A stretch of DNA of 64,000 nt from assembly GCA_022605425.2 (NCBI GenBank), contig CM061247.1, forward strand, positions 541,001 to 605,000, written 5' to 3'. The number at the start of each line of letters is the position of its first letter. Position 1 is the stretch's first letter. Source of the stretch: Hamiltosporidium tvaerminnensis (taxonomy: Eukaryota; Microsporidia; Dubosqiidae). Positions 10,855 to 21,850 of this stretch are shown here, piece by piece. The translations under genes and the position numbers were made by a program. The notes beneath the pieces are model-generated. The model was not told the origin of the DNA. It did no database searches and was given only the letters and a program-made list of their open reading frames with translations.

Positions 10855-11465
10855 TTATGCATTTCATTCTACCTCATTGACCACCATCTTTTCTTTTTCT
10901 GAATTCGAATTTCATTTATGCTTTTCGGTTTCTTTAGTGTGGTTTCTCTTGCATCTCTGCTCTCATAATAACATACATTGACGCTCTCCCCCAGCTCTCT
11001 TCGGCATTTAGTCCTGACTCAAGTCCTCTTCGTCGGTCAAAGGAAATTGTTTCGACTGTTTTCTTAAGTACTATAGACTGAATGTATGCCTCTACATTCA
11101 TGGGTATTTCTAGTCTTTTAAGGTGTGACTTATGATATTTTGTCACAATACCGTCCCAGGTTATCACATAAGGGATTATCTTAACACTACACTTAGAAAT
11201 AAGACCTAACTCATTAGCTAGCAAGTCATACTTCCTAAGTTTTTCAGTTTCAACTATTTGAAGTGAATCTTGGGAAGTAATTCCTTCTTCAATGAGTGTT
11301 ATTGTATTCTTCTTCGTATCTAAAATAAATATGTCGGGTCTGTTATTCCGAATTTTAACATCAGTTTTTATTCTGGTGTCCACTCTTATCTCTGCATCCT
11401 CATTATCAAGAATTTCTTCAACAGAGTGAATCCTAATTCGTTTTGAGGACTTAAACTTATATCTA
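10855..11465 (-). mobile_element. 5'-truncated 3' copy of the R2-like LINE
   Basis: Minus-strand sequence is a fairly well preserved copy of the last ~600 bp of the element at 44.6-48 kb. It includes an open stretch of 149 codons (10934-11383) with the endonuclease-like block RPDIFILDTKKN...ITLIEEGITSQD and the block SFDRRRGLESGLN. It begins abruptly at its 5' side within the region encoding FKSSKRIRI and runs to the element's 3' end. Its GC content is well above the flanks. The open stretch has no leader motif or start context of its own, so it is not called as a gene. Confidence 0.85.
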
Positions 11466-11965
11466 TTTAAAACATTTCAATAAATTATGAATTATTATAA
11501 AAAATTTAAACTTTGTCCTTAAATAGCCATTTGAATGGGAATTAAATTGAGTAAATTATTGTCTTTGTTGACAGTCTTTTCAAAATTTAATTAGATGATT
11601 CGTAGAGATTTATTTTAAATGTTAAACATAGAAGAAAGGATATCTACCTAAGTATTTCAAAAAGTAAACCATGTGAGACCTTGATCTTTAAAACATTTTG
11701 TATCCATCTTTAATGCATATAGGCCAATAGATCTAATAAAAAACACTTTTACAGTAATTTCATTTCAACAATAAATTTATAAACTTTAATACTAAATTAA
11801 TCTTCACATTCCATTTTTTTTATATTTTTTTTCAATGCAATAATTAAAATTTAATTTTTAATTTACTTTTAAGACTATTTGAAAGACACTAATAAATAAA
11901 AACTTTTGAGATAGAAATTATTTTTTTATCGTTTCTTATTTGAAAATAACAAAAATAAAAAAAAA
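11466..11965. other. AT-rich intergenic, nothing recognised
   Basis: A 500-bp gap upstream of the first ZIP gene without a feature other than the CCACCCCC leader at its end (11966-11973). Confidence 0.5.
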
Positions 11966-11982
11966 CCACCCCCAATAAAAAT

Positions 11983-12930
11983 ATGGGAAATGATACAATC
12001 TTGATGGCCACCATGACTTTTACGATTTCTGCACTTCTTTGTGTGGTACCAAAAATTTTAACAAAAATAAAACATGTTAAGACTGCTTTTCCATACATGA
12101 CTGTTTTTTCTGCTGGTTTGATGCTTTCAGTAATTCTCCAAGATTTTATACCACATTTGACATCCGATGGATGTCATTCATCAAATACTAAAATATGCCC
12201 AGTTCATAAAAAAACAATAAGTAAATGCCCAGATGATTGTAGTGCCAAACAAAAATCTCTAGATGATCATCATCATGGTCATAAGCACCACGATCATTCA
12301 TCGGGTGCTCATAGTCATTTTAATTATGGATTTTTGATTGCTGGAGTTACGTTTATATTTTTATTAGGAATTGATTCTATTGTTTTGAAGCATTCTCATT
12401 GTGATAATCGAGATTTGATTGAAAATCATCATTTACATGATCATGATAAATTTGGGTCTTGTAATACTGAATCATTGAAATATTCTACTTCAAAATTGCA
12501 AGCTTTCGTTTTTTTAATTTCGCTTTCTGTTCATTCATTTTTCGAAGGATTGGTTTTTAATGGTTCTGGTTCAATGAAAACCTATGAAATCGGTGTTCTT
12601 ATCCATAAGGCATTGGAATCTTTTGCACTCGGTGTTACAATATTTTCTACCAAATTTTCCAAAGTTACCATATTTCTTCTCATTTTTGTTTATTCTCTTC
12701 TGACTCCTCTAGGAATTGTTCTTGCAAATGGAATATCTCTAAATCATATAACAGAAAATATATTTAATGGATTGGCACTTGGTAGTACACTTTTTATTAT
12801 TTTTGTTGAAATGATTCCACCCAATTTTCATTCTTCAGACGATAATATTGCCAAAGTGGCTGTTTTGTTTGCTGGATATTCTCTTACCTCTCTTGTTATT
12901 TTTTTAATGCATTTGAATAATAGTGTTTAA
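11983..12930 (+). CDS. ZIP-family zinc/iron transporter (first copy)
   Basis: A 315-residue polytopic membrane protein of the ZIP (SLC39) family, which brings divalent metals, usually zinc, into the cytosol. The two metal-site helices are clear: HSFFEG (residues 184-189) and HKALES (208-213), matching the HSxxEG and HKxxE signatures of TM4 and TM5. A cysteine- and histidine-rich cytosolic loop (residues 60-112, with DDHHHGHKHHDH) probably senses or buffers metal. About seven to eight hydrophobic segments are visible. A CCACCCCC leader at 11966-11973 supports ATG 11983. A second, smaller ZIP gene is at 56.5 kb. The exact metal cannot be told from sequence. Confidence 0.88.
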   Translation: MGNDTILMATMTFTISALLCVVPKILTKIKHVKTAFPYMTVFSAGLMLSVILQDFIPHLTSDGCHSSNTKICPVHKKTISKCPDDCSAKQKSLDDHHHGHKHHDHSSGAHSHFNYGFLIAGVTFIFLLGIDSIVLKHSHCDNRDLIENHHLHDHDKFGSCNTESLKYSTSKLQAFVFLISLSVHSFFEGLVFNGSGSMKTYEIGVLIHKALESFALGVTIFSTKFSKVTIFLLIFVYSLLTPLGIVLANGISLNHITENIFNGLALGSTLFIIFVEMIPPNFHSSDDNIAKVAVLFAGYSLTSLVIFLMHLNNSV

Positions 12931-14170
12931 TAAAAAGAATTATTTAAATTTTTTATTTTTAACTGTTTTATTCTTGTTTGCTACTGTATTTAAAAAAGTC
13001 TTAATTTTTAAATTCTTTTTAAACATAAAAAAATTATAAAATACCAAATATATTTTTAAATTTTAAATTTTTTTTTCATAAAATGTAATGTTTGTCATAA
13101 AGAAAATTTTTTTCTAAGAAATTAAAGAAACATTCAAGTTTTAAGAAAAAATATTTTTCAAGAATTACTTATTTGATAAATTAAAAACGAAGCATAAATA
13201 GATGGAATAAATATAAAGTAGAAGAATTGATGTCTAAAAAATTCAATAAGAAATTTAAAAATGAATAAATAATTTCTCAACTGCTTTTGTTACTTTAGTC
13301 AATCTTTTCCCATTTTTATTTGATTAAATAAATCTATAAAAATGTTTTATTTTAATTAAATTGGTAAATAAATTGTCATTGTAATAAAGTTTTTAAATAA
13401 TAGAAATAGGCTCACTAAACTGTACAATATTTTAGAAATTTCTTCTTTATACTTTGATTTTTATGATTTTATTTATTAAAATTCTGGGTTAAAAACTATT
13501 TATGGCTTTTATTAAATCTCCTTTTATCTCTTTAACCACTAATGTTTCTTCTTCTAAATCCGACTTGGTTTTGATTATTATTTTTAAATTTATTAAATTT
13601 GTAAGAAAAAATAGGAAGATCATCTAATTTAAATGCCTAGAATCTAATATCTTATATTTTTAATTGATAATCGAGTAACTCAGGTCCATTTGATTTAATT
13701 TTACAATTTAATTTTGATCAAAGTACGAACAAAAAATTAATAATACAATTTCATATTTTAAAGTTAGAACAATCTAGTATATTTCTATATTATTAAGATT
13801 AGCTTAGAATCTTATACATTTTTAAAAAAAGATTATAAATACAAATCAAAACCATCATAAAATCATAATCTAAGTGATTTTTTTTATCGTTTTTATAAAT
13901 TCCTTGGATTTTAATTTAGAATTAATGTTTGAACTTAAAATATATTATCCTTGGATTATATAAACCAATTTTTAGATGTAAGAATTTAAATCTCAAAATG
14001 CAAGAATTTTGAATTTTATTTTTCAAAATGTAAATTTTTTTTTAAATTATAATTTTTGAAAATCAAACTGAAAATTTATTTTACATTTTACCTAACGATT
14101 TAAAAAATTGCACATTTTTGAATAAAAACATAATTTTTTTTAAATTAAAGAATTATAATCAAAAAAAATT
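12931..14170. other. AT-rich intergenic containing a short LINE 3' relic
   Basis: Apart from the relic at 13500-13585 this 1.2-kb gap is homopolymer-rich AT sequence in which I see no gene. Confidence 0.5.
13500..13585 (-). mobile_element. Short 3'-end relic of the R2-like LINE
   Basis: On the minus strand, AGTCGGATTTAGAAG followed by GTGGTTAAAGAGATAAAAG matches the extreme 3' coding end of the 44.6-48 kb element (AGTCGGATTTGGAAG ... GTCGTTAAAGAGGTAGAAG at 47,911-47,950). It is the smallest 5'-truncated copy here. Confidence 0.55.
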
Positions 14171-14185
14171 CGAATCCCTTTTTAT

Positions 14186-16177
14186 ATGGGAGTACCTTCA
14201 TTATTTAGATGGTTAGTAGAAAAATATCCTGATATTATTGAAAAAGCGCCAAGTAAAGAACAAACAGATGGTCTTTATTTGGATTTTAATGGTATAATTC
14301 ATAATTCTTCAAAACCAACTGCAAAGGAATCTCCTAAATCTGAAAATGAAATATTTGAAAATATTTTTAAAAGAACTTCGACGATGGTTGAAATTGTAAG
14401 ACCGATCGAACTTTTATATATTTCAATCGATGGCGTAGCTCCTAGAGCCAAGTTATATCAACAGAGAGGAAGAAGATATCGATCTGCGATTGAGACATTA
14501 GAATCTGGAAAAAGATTTTTTGCACAAAAAAGAGATTCAAATTTGGAAGCAGCTGTTCAAGAAGCAATGGATACAGTTAAAAGTGCAGATATACTGACAG
14601 AACCCATCGAAACGGAGGAAATCGAATCTTCTAAAAACAATATGTCTTTTGAACACATAAAAGAAGAATTGTTGGATATTTCATCTGAGGATCAAGAAAT
14701 TTTTGATTCTAATGCTATAACACCAGGAACAGATTTTATGGAAAACCTTGAAAATAAAATAAAAAAATTTATTCAATATAAAATCAGTACCGATGAACTT
14801 TGGAAAGGATTAACTGTTATTTATAACGGTTCATATGTTCCAGGTGAAGGAGAACAAAAAATTATTTCATTTATCCGATCACAAAAAAAACTTAGGAAGA
14901 ATTTCAGACACACGATTTACAGTCCAGACGCAGATTTAATTTTTTTAGGACTTCTTTTACACGAAAAAAATGTTAAAATTTTACGTGAAGATGTTTTCTA
15001 CCAAGAAAAAGAAAAAAAGAGTTTTTGTCGAAATTGCAATAATAAAGGGCATTCGTTTTCAAACTGTGGATCAGCAGATTTTAAAAATTATCTTTATACG
15101 TTTGTTTCTGTTTTACGAAGACATCTTGAAACCGTGTTTAAAGAACACATTAAAAGATCTTTCGATTGTCACAGAATAATTGATGATTTTGTTTTTTTAT
15201 GCTTTTTTGCTGGAAATGATTTCATACCAACGCTTCCATGCTTTGATATTCGATTTGAAGCCATCGAGAAAATAACACAAATGCAGATAAATAATTTCCA
15301 AAAATATGGAAAATATTTGACAAATAAATCACAGGTAGATTTTGAAACATTAAGAACGTTTCTTGTGACTTTGGCTGGTGAAGAAGATGAGTTGTATATT
15401 AAAAAAACCAGTTATATTTCAATGCTAAGAAAAAAGTTTAATCAACCTGGTATTTTTGAAAGAATCAGTCTTAATACATCGAAAGGTCGTATGCTTTATT
15501 ATAAGGCAAAAATGAAAGTCACTAACGATTCTGAAATTCAACAGGCTTGTAGAAATTATATCGAAGGATTGGCATGGGTATTCGGTTATTACTATAGTGG
15601 AGTAAAGAGTTGGGATTGGTATTATTCATATCATTTTGCACCGCTCGCAAGAGATTTGTCACGTGTCAGTGGATTTAGTCCAAAATTTAATCTTGGAAAA
15701 CCATTGAGACCGCTTGAACAAATTATGGTTGTAATTCCACCAATGAGTAAAAATATTGTTCCTGAACAACTTCACACAATATTTGAAGATAACAAAGATA
15801 TGTTCCCTACGACAGTAAAAATTGATATGTTTGATAAATTACTTCCCTGGCAAGGAGTTGTTGTTTTGCCTTTCGTTAATATAAATTCAATTCTTCAACA
15901 GGTTTCTAAAAAAATATCTGAATTAAATTTAAAAGATACGCTAAGAAACATTGAAGGCAATGAATATATTTTCATTGGAGATAAAAATATATTTTATACT
16001 ATTTTAGATGAAATGTACACTAAGTGTAAATTGTCTGCTGATTTTGGACAGCGAGGATTTACTGGAAGAGCCTTTCCATATTGCTATTCCGAATTTCCGG
16101 GTGAAAAATTGACTTTGATAGAAGGAACTGAATTTGAAAACCACGCTATGTGCGCCATTTATAAAATGGAAAAATGA
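14186..16177 (+). CDS. RAT1: Nuclear 5'-3' exoribonuclease Rat1/Xrn2
   Basis: A 663-residue XRN-family exonuclease that degrades 5'-monophosphate RNA. It starts with the invariant MGVPSLFRWL. The acidic active-site elements are present: LDFNG (D33), SIDGVAPRAK (D82), VPGEGEQKI (E221/E223), SPDADLIFLG (D248/D250) and AGNDF (D345). A CCHC zinc knuckle C281-x2-C284-x4-H289-x4-C294 is inserted before the second conserved block. This knuckle is typical of the nuclear Rat1/Xrn2 type (transcription termination, rRNA processing) rather than Xrn1, as is the short C-terminus. The W-x-W-Y-Y-x-Y-H-F-A-P block near residue 470 is also conserved. At 663 aa it is much shorter than yeast Rat1 (about 1000 aa). 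CCC at 14176-14178 precedes the ATG by 7 nt. All catalytic residues I can identify are kept. Confidence 0.93.
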   Translation: MGVPSLFRWLVEKYPDIIEKAPSKEQTDGLYLDFNGIIHNSSKPTAKESPKSENEIFENIFKRTSTMVEIVRPIELLYISIDGVAPRAKLYQQRGRRYRSAIETLESGKRFFAQKRDSNLEAAVQEAMDTVKSADILTEPIETEEIESSKNNMSFEHIKEELLDISSEDQEIFDSNAITPGTDFMENLENKIKKFIQYKISTDELWKGLTVIYNGSYVPGEGEQKIISFIRSQKKLRKNFRHTIYSPDADLIFLGLLLHEKNVKILREDVFYQEKEKKSFCRNCNNKGHSFSNCGSADFKNYLYTFVSVLRRHLETVFKEHIKRSFDCHRIIDDFVFLCFFAGNDFIPTLPCFDIRFEAIEKITQMQINNFQKYGKYLTNKSQVDFETLRTFLVTLAGEEDELYIKKTSYISMLRKKFNQPGIFERISLNTSKGRMLYYKAKMKVTNDSEIQQACRNYIEGLAWVFGYYYSGVKSWDWYYSYHFAPLARDLSRVSGFSPKFNLGKPLRPLEQIMVVIPPMSKNIVPEQLHTIFEDNKDMFPTTVKIDMFDKLLPWQGVVVLPFVNINSILQQVSKKISELNLKDTLRNIEGNEYIFIGDKNIFYTILDEMYTKCKLSADFGQRGFTGRAFPYCYSEFPGEKLTLIEGTEFENHAMCAIYKMEK

Positions 16178-17474
16178 ATTTAAATCAAATAAAAATTTAA
16201 AATTATTTTATTTTTTTTTCTAAATCTTTCTGCTTCTTAATTTACAGTTTTGCTTTTCTAAATTCTTCAATCTTTAATTCTAAATTTTGCAATTTCCAAA
16301 TCATATATCTTTCAAACTTTTTAAACTTTAGATCGTTGGAAAACATAAGTAAATATTTAAACTGATTTTGGAAGAAAATAAATGGAAAAAATTAAATATT
16401 CAATAAAAATTTTATATCTGAATTATTTGATTAATTGAACTCGGCATGTATAATATCAATAATCAAATGGTATTTATAAATTTTCTATTATTAGAAATTA
16501 TTTTGGTTTTTAAAAGCTCTGTATTTATTTATATACAAAGACGTAACAATTATATAAAAGCCAATATTTGCTTCAAAGCAAAACGCTGAAATAAAAAAGA
16601 ATAGTAAAGCATGTATAAATATAAATATAAAAATAAACTATTAGACATATAATTATATTGTTTTCACCAACAATTATAAAAAAACACATAAGTAAAACTA
16701 TTCATACTTGATCAATAGCGGAATAATTTTCTAAATATAGAAAAAAACAATATATCAAGATTTTGGTGTAACAAAAATTTTTTTCGCTAGGATTAAAAAA
16801 GGAATCAATTTTAATAAATTAACCTACTCTATTAGGCAATAAAAACGATAACTATATGTAAAAATATATTTTTATTCATTATTTTAACGAATTAATATAA
16901 TAAGGAAGTGTTCAAATTAACATTTTTTTAAGCACAAATATGCAGAAAAAGAAAATGAAACAGTTATGTATAAAAATTAATTGACCAATTTTTGCTATAA
17001 ATACTTTTATCTAAGTTTTTGTTACTCGATTATCCTCTAGATTTTTACGTTACTTTTAATTTATAAGTAGGTTAAACTATTTATAGACACAAATTATATA
17101 ATTGCAAGGTATTTCACCTTTTGAAATTATTAAAGATCTTTTTTCTTTATAATTCTGACGAGAATTGGAAATGATTTATATATGTCATCCAAGGAGCTGG
17201 GAGACTCGGAAAACATATATACCCACCCTACATTAATGCGTAAGAAATTTTGGAGCAATGAAATGCTAGACTTTATGAACAGAATAGTGTGGATAACATT
17301 TTCGAAATCAAAATATGGAAAAGAGTCAGATATTAAATATAGGTCAAATAACCTGACAATTAGATAGAATAAGCAAGAAAAGAAAAAGAAATATAACATT
17401 GAATAGAATTTAGTTTTTTATGGAACATTTTTACTGTGCAAAATTGTATAAAGTATTCAGATAGTTTTAAAGAC
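16178..17474. other. AT-rich intergenic with one small candidate ORF
   Basis: Apart from the small frame at 17236-17367 this 1.3-kb stretch shows no recognisable feature. Confidence 0.45.
17236..17367 (+). CDS. Small unassigned ORF with a canonical C-rich leader
   Basis: A 43-codon frame (starting MRKKFWSNEMLDF) is preceded by CCCACCCTACATTAATG. This leader is nearly identical in form to that of the VPS9-domain gene. The frame is open a further 18 codons upstream to an ATG at 17182. Composition is less AT-biased than the surroundings. I recognise no family. It may be a real short gene, the first exon of a gene whose remainder has decayed, or chance. No convincing mini-intron signal follows the frame. 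Confidence 0.22.
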   Translation: MRKKFWSNEMLDFMNRIVWITFSKSKYGKESDIKYRSNNLTIR

Positions 17475-18150
17475 GAGGAAATAACTACATTAAAATCATC
17501 TGTTGGTTAAGAATAGTATTAATCGGTGTGGAAAACATTGTTTGTGCTTTTATTTGGATGATACTTATAAAATTCTTGGTTTTTGCATAGTGATTTGAAT
17601 AGAGATGATATTGTCTATAAAATGGTAAAAAAAATTCTAACAACTTAATTCGTAGTTTTTCATGAACTGGATTTAAATCCAAACTTAACCTTTAAGGAAT
17701 CGCTGATGTAAACCCTAAAAATCTAGCTTGTCTCACTCCTTCAATTTGCATGACTTTGAGCCTGTGATATAAAAAAAAATGCTTTTCAAAAATCTAGGTA
17801 AGATGGGTCGTAGATTATTTATCGGAATGGCTTTAAAACGTCTGACAAACCACAGAAAAGCTGTCAAGACATATTTTGGAGAGCTGTTTCTTAGATTAGA
17901 GAAACTTGTTTTGAAAAAACAGCTGGTCTAGGGGGAGCTTAGGTGAATTCGGACCGAGAATAATCCAAAGTAACGAATATTAATGAACTAAGGACAACCA
18001 CTTAGCTGATTTTAATAGAGTATACATACTCATATATGAAATATAGAGGTTATAAGTATCTTGAGAGATACTGGTAGACTTCGATAATGGTTTCTATGTG
18101 CAAACTAGAACCAAATTATTGTCATGAAAAAAATTTAAGTCTTCCACTTT
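17475..18150 (-). repeat. ~700-bp interspersed repeat, copy 3 (strongly decayed)
   Basis: The minus-oriented family blocks appear in order. They are AACTACATTAAAATCATCTG (right end), AATAGAGATGATATTGTCTA, the CTAGCTTGTCTCACTCC block, GTCTAGGGGGAGCTTAGG (compare the GTCTTGGGGGAGGAGCTCAGG run in copy 2) and TTGTCATGAAAAAAAT at the left end. Identity is patchy, so limits are approximate. Confidence 0.55.
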
Positions 18151-19305
18151 AAAAAAGCATTTACTATTTATAAACCAAGCAGAATTATCCTTGTTTTTTT
18201 GCCTTATAAATCGTTCTATATTAAAATGCTGAGTAAAAAATCCAGCAAATTATAAATCAGGCAATAAAAATAAAATGTCTGGTGAAATTAAAGAGCGCAA
18301 TATTCTAAGGAAACATGTATTATAATATATTTTCTGAAAGATACTTTATAAACTTTAGTCAAGTAACTAACGAGTGATTTTTTTCTAGATTTGTTTAAAA
18401 AAAATTGTAGGCATTAATGAATTAAAAAGTGAAACAGATTTTTTCTATTTAAAAAGATAATAAATAATTATTTTAAAAGGTATAATCTGGTATAATCTAT
18501 ATATGATGAATCATTATTGAATATTTCAAGAGGCTACTTGGATCCGGGAATAAACAAATTGATATTAAATATAATTTTTACAAAGATCAAAATTAAAACG
18601 AAAATTTATTCAAAAATGGCATTCTCATTTCATGTGTCGAGATTACATTTATGATGAACCGCGCCGAAAAAGTATTTTTATAAGTGAAATATTTGATTTT
18701 AACGCGTCCAACGATATCAACATTGAAACTTTCTGTATATAAAATTTTATCAGTGACCTTTGAATTATTGAAAAAAATATATAGTTTAACACAAAAATGC
18801 ATTTGTTGAGTTCTCCTTAATTTTTTAACATGTGATCAAATATTTGTGATTGACCAATTATACATGAAAAAAATGTATTTTGTTGATATTCTTAACTAAT
18901 TAAAAATTAAAACGTATATATAAAATAAGTAGTGGGTGTCATATATCACCAAAGCATTTAAATATTCATTTTCGAGGTTCCTTAATACATAGAATTATAG
19001 ATTACAGTAATTTTACCGAAATTTTAAAGGTTTGTTGTTACTTGTGATGAAAAAAAAATATTAAAATTTTAAATATATTCAAAGATAACACGAAGATTAC
19101 GTATTTTTCTATTTGATGTAGTAATAAAAGTTTTTAAAATACGATCTGAAATTTATTTTAACTTTTTTTCTAATGTGAGATTCTTTATTCAAGCTAATAT
19201 ATTACTCTATGTATTTTTAATTAGATTGCAACGAAAAAAACCAAATATGTTATATTTGAAGGAATTCACACATCTAAAACCTTTAATTTATTTAATAACT
19301 TGCTT
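18151..19305. other. AT-rich intergenic, nothing recognised
   Basis: About 1.1 kb of AT-rich DNA. Short open frames here are on the order expected by chance and lack the leader motif. Confidence 0.45.
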
Positions 19306-19386
19306 CTTCGCTACGGATGGAACACAATCCAACGATGAATCATAGCTTCGCTAAGTTCTAAGCGTTCCAAAGACTTCTTTCTTGGA

Positions 19387-19440
19387 ATTGGTTAGCATGT
19401 CAGCCTCACGCAAACTTTCCGAATGAAAGATAAAGAGTGC
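19387..19440 (+). other. Weak tRNA-like relic (D-arm and anticodon-arm part)
   Basis: TTGGTTAGCATGTCAGCCTCACGC resembles the D arm plus anticodon arm of eukaryotic tRNAs such as tRNA-Val, with CAC at the anticodon position. The T arm and acceptor stem are not recognisable. It lies immediately beside the opposite-strand tRNA-Glu-like relic. Confidence 0.25.
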
Positions 19441-19505
19441 ACCGAAACCGAACCCAAACCTTCAGAAATAAATTCAGATATCCTCCCCACTAGACCATAG
19501 GCGAC
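19436..19505 (-). pseudogene. tRNA-Glu-like relic
   Basis: On the minus strand, CTATGGTCTAGTGG followed by AGGATATCTG and, after the anticodon loop, GAAGG...GGGTTCGGTT lines up base for base in spacing with eukaryotic tRNA-Glu (TATGGTCTAGTGGCTAGGATATCTGG...GAAGG...GGGTTCGATT). The 70-nt length fits. The acceptor stem does not pair, the anticodon stem has a mismatch, and the loop position reads TTA instead of TTC, which would be an ochre-reading anticodon. It is therefore most likely a dead copy or a tRNA-derived repeat head. Confidence 0.5.
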
Positions 19506-19509
19506 TATC

Positions 19510-20205
19510 TGAAATGTTAGGAAATAAAAATTCAACAATTAAAAAAATATACATGTAAAAGAATGCTATCTATAACTTTCATTGTCTTTTACTGAATTCA
19601 AACGTATTATTAATAATATTTCCCTGTATTAATTAAATTATAGTTATTTTTCATGGTGATTGTTTTTATAGATTTATTTGATAAATATCTGTTCTGTTAA
19701 AAAATCGAAAATTTTATTTGTTCTATAGATAATTAATTGCATTCAAAATTTATACAATAATGAATAAAAAAAATAGTTTTTGCCATATAATTTTTAACGC
19801 TTAGTTAACCAAAGTATAATGGAAAAGGTTGTAACATATCATAATAGATAATTTCAAATTGAAATAAATAGCACTTTTAAAATTATAAAAAGCTAACTGG
19901 CTCCAAAAAATCATCTGATAAGTTTAATAGAGATTCAAGTTCCTAAATTTTTTCATGGATTTATTATCTTGTCAAATATTATAATTGATGTTTAATTGAA
20001 TTGATCAGGCTGATATGAATTATAATATATCCAAGTATTATTAAGTTCAAAACGCAAAAAAAATTACATGTTAGAATAGTTAGGTTTTAAAAGTTTGATT
20101 TGTGTGCAAAAAAACAAATTTTGTCATTTATCTTAAATGACAGCCATTTCATTGCTCTTTATGCGAAATCGAAAAACTTTCATCTTTAGGTTATACAGAG
20201 AAGTA
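19510..20205. other. AT-rich intergenic, nothing recognised
   Basis: No gene, RNA or repeat that I can support in this 700-bp stretch. Confidence 0.45.
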
Positions 20206-20211
20206 TCTTAT

Positions 20212-20406
20212 TTACTGTTGCAAAACTTTACTGCTGTTTCTAAGTGCTCTCGCGCGCTTTAAAAGCCCGGGCCTTTTCAATAATCTTTCTTCCTGCTTAT
20301 TATTTTGAGCTCTTGTTCTCCAGTCTATTATATTTAGCCTCTTAAGATCTTTCTTCCGCAGCATCTTTGATCTTTTCTTTGGTCTATTCCTTCTTCCTTC
20401 TAACAT
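20212..20406 (-). mobile_element. Relic of the C-terminus of an arthropod-type LINE
   Basis: The 64-codon minus frame contains RRNRPKKRSK, KDLKRLNIIDWRTRAQNNKQ and LLKRARAL. This has the pattern of the extreme C-terminus of many arthropod LINE Pol proteins (GRPKKRW..xxxDLK.L.I.DW...AQDR..W...V..A). The composition is markedly richer in GC than its flanks. There is no leader motif and no independent start evidence. It is read as a fragment, not a gene; no reverse transcriptase portion is recognisable next to it. Confidence 0.45.
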
Positions 20407-21840
20407 TAGATTTATGCATGTAAACTAACTTGCTCCTTGATCGGTAGACATTAGTATTATATTTCCTCGAAGTCTTAGTTTTTTTATTTCATTAACCAAA
20501 TTTTATTCAGAATTTAGACTTTAATTTTTTTATTCGTTTTTATTTTTTCCTCAATTGTTATGGTTTTTGGGTCATGGTTCTGGAAAAATCTTTATTTCTC
20601 ATTGTCTAAAAGTGTTTCATGTTTTTTTAGATCCAAAGCTTTAGATCTATAATTACAGTCCGCTTTATGATAGTCCTTATATTTTTTTTATTTAAATTCC
20701 TACATATATATCTTGTTTCTATAAGCTTTTCATCACAAAGTAAACTTTATTTTCTGCCTTCATCTGTTTCTTTACTTCCTCAATGCTTTTGTTCTTTATT
20801 TATAAGAGTTGTTAGATATTTAAAGCTAATATTTTTTCGAAGTTAAAGGAGTAAACCAAGTTTATATTTACATGCAAATGAAATTGATGTAATTTCATTA
20901 AGATTTATGACTCAATCTTCTATAATCTTAAATAAAACCAGATTAAAAGAAAAAATGTAAAAATAAAGGACTGTCTTAAAAATCATTGACCTGGTTTAGA
21001 AAACAGAATATGACTTATGGAACATGAAATGTAAGATATTCGACAGGAGAATAGAAATATATGTGAATGATAAAATGAGCTGACACCAAAAAGGGCTTTC
21101 TATGAATGTAGAATAAAACACGGAAGTGCTATGACATAAACTCTCGCCGGAATACGTTGACGCTTCATCTGTTCATCCATAATCTCGTGGAGTAAAAAAC
21201 CGTTTAACCTCTTAATAATTCATTAAATGTCAAAAAATGTATGTATCAAATATTTGCAAAAATTTTAATACTGTTTAAAGTTCTATTTGATATTTCGAAA
21301 CAGCGAAATAAAGATCTTTCTATTTTACGATATTTACTGTTTAAAAGATATTTAAATTGATTAGGTTTTTCTAATAAAGTCAAATTTCTATTACTAAGGC
21401 ATATCAAAAAAAATAATATATCAATATAATGGAATCTACAAAATCACATTTTTCCAATTATCTTAATTCAGTATATAAATCTTAAATATACATGATTTAA
21501 ATAAGATAGATCCTCTGTTTTTAGATGCTAATCATAGTTTAGATGAATTTAAACAATGAGAACATATTTGAACTTTTACTTTCACTTAAATCCAAATCAA
21601 CTTTATTTTTTTTTAATAATTGTGTTTGTTGCTTAATTTTAAACTCAAATCATTTTGGATTCGGAATATTGGTTAGGTTAAAATTTTTTGATTACTTTAC
21701 AAGTTGAATATTTAACCTACATTATTTTAATATGCCCAAAACCATTATAGAACATTATATTAGTCTATATTTTATAGAATAAACAAAACAAACTTGAAAC
21801 ATATATTGTTTGGTAAATAAAATTTCCAAATAAATGTAAA
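20407..21840. other. AT-rich intergenic, nothing assigned
   Basis: A 1.4-kb gap upstream of the RhoGAP gene. A slightly GC-richer patch at 21,000-21,200 may be an old element relic but I cannot match it to a family. Confidence 0.35.
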
Positions 21841-21850
21841 TAAATATTTT

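Noticed and set aside
14970-15179. 69-codon frame inside RAT1
   Set aside because: Out-of-frame shadow of a well-supported exonuclease gene.
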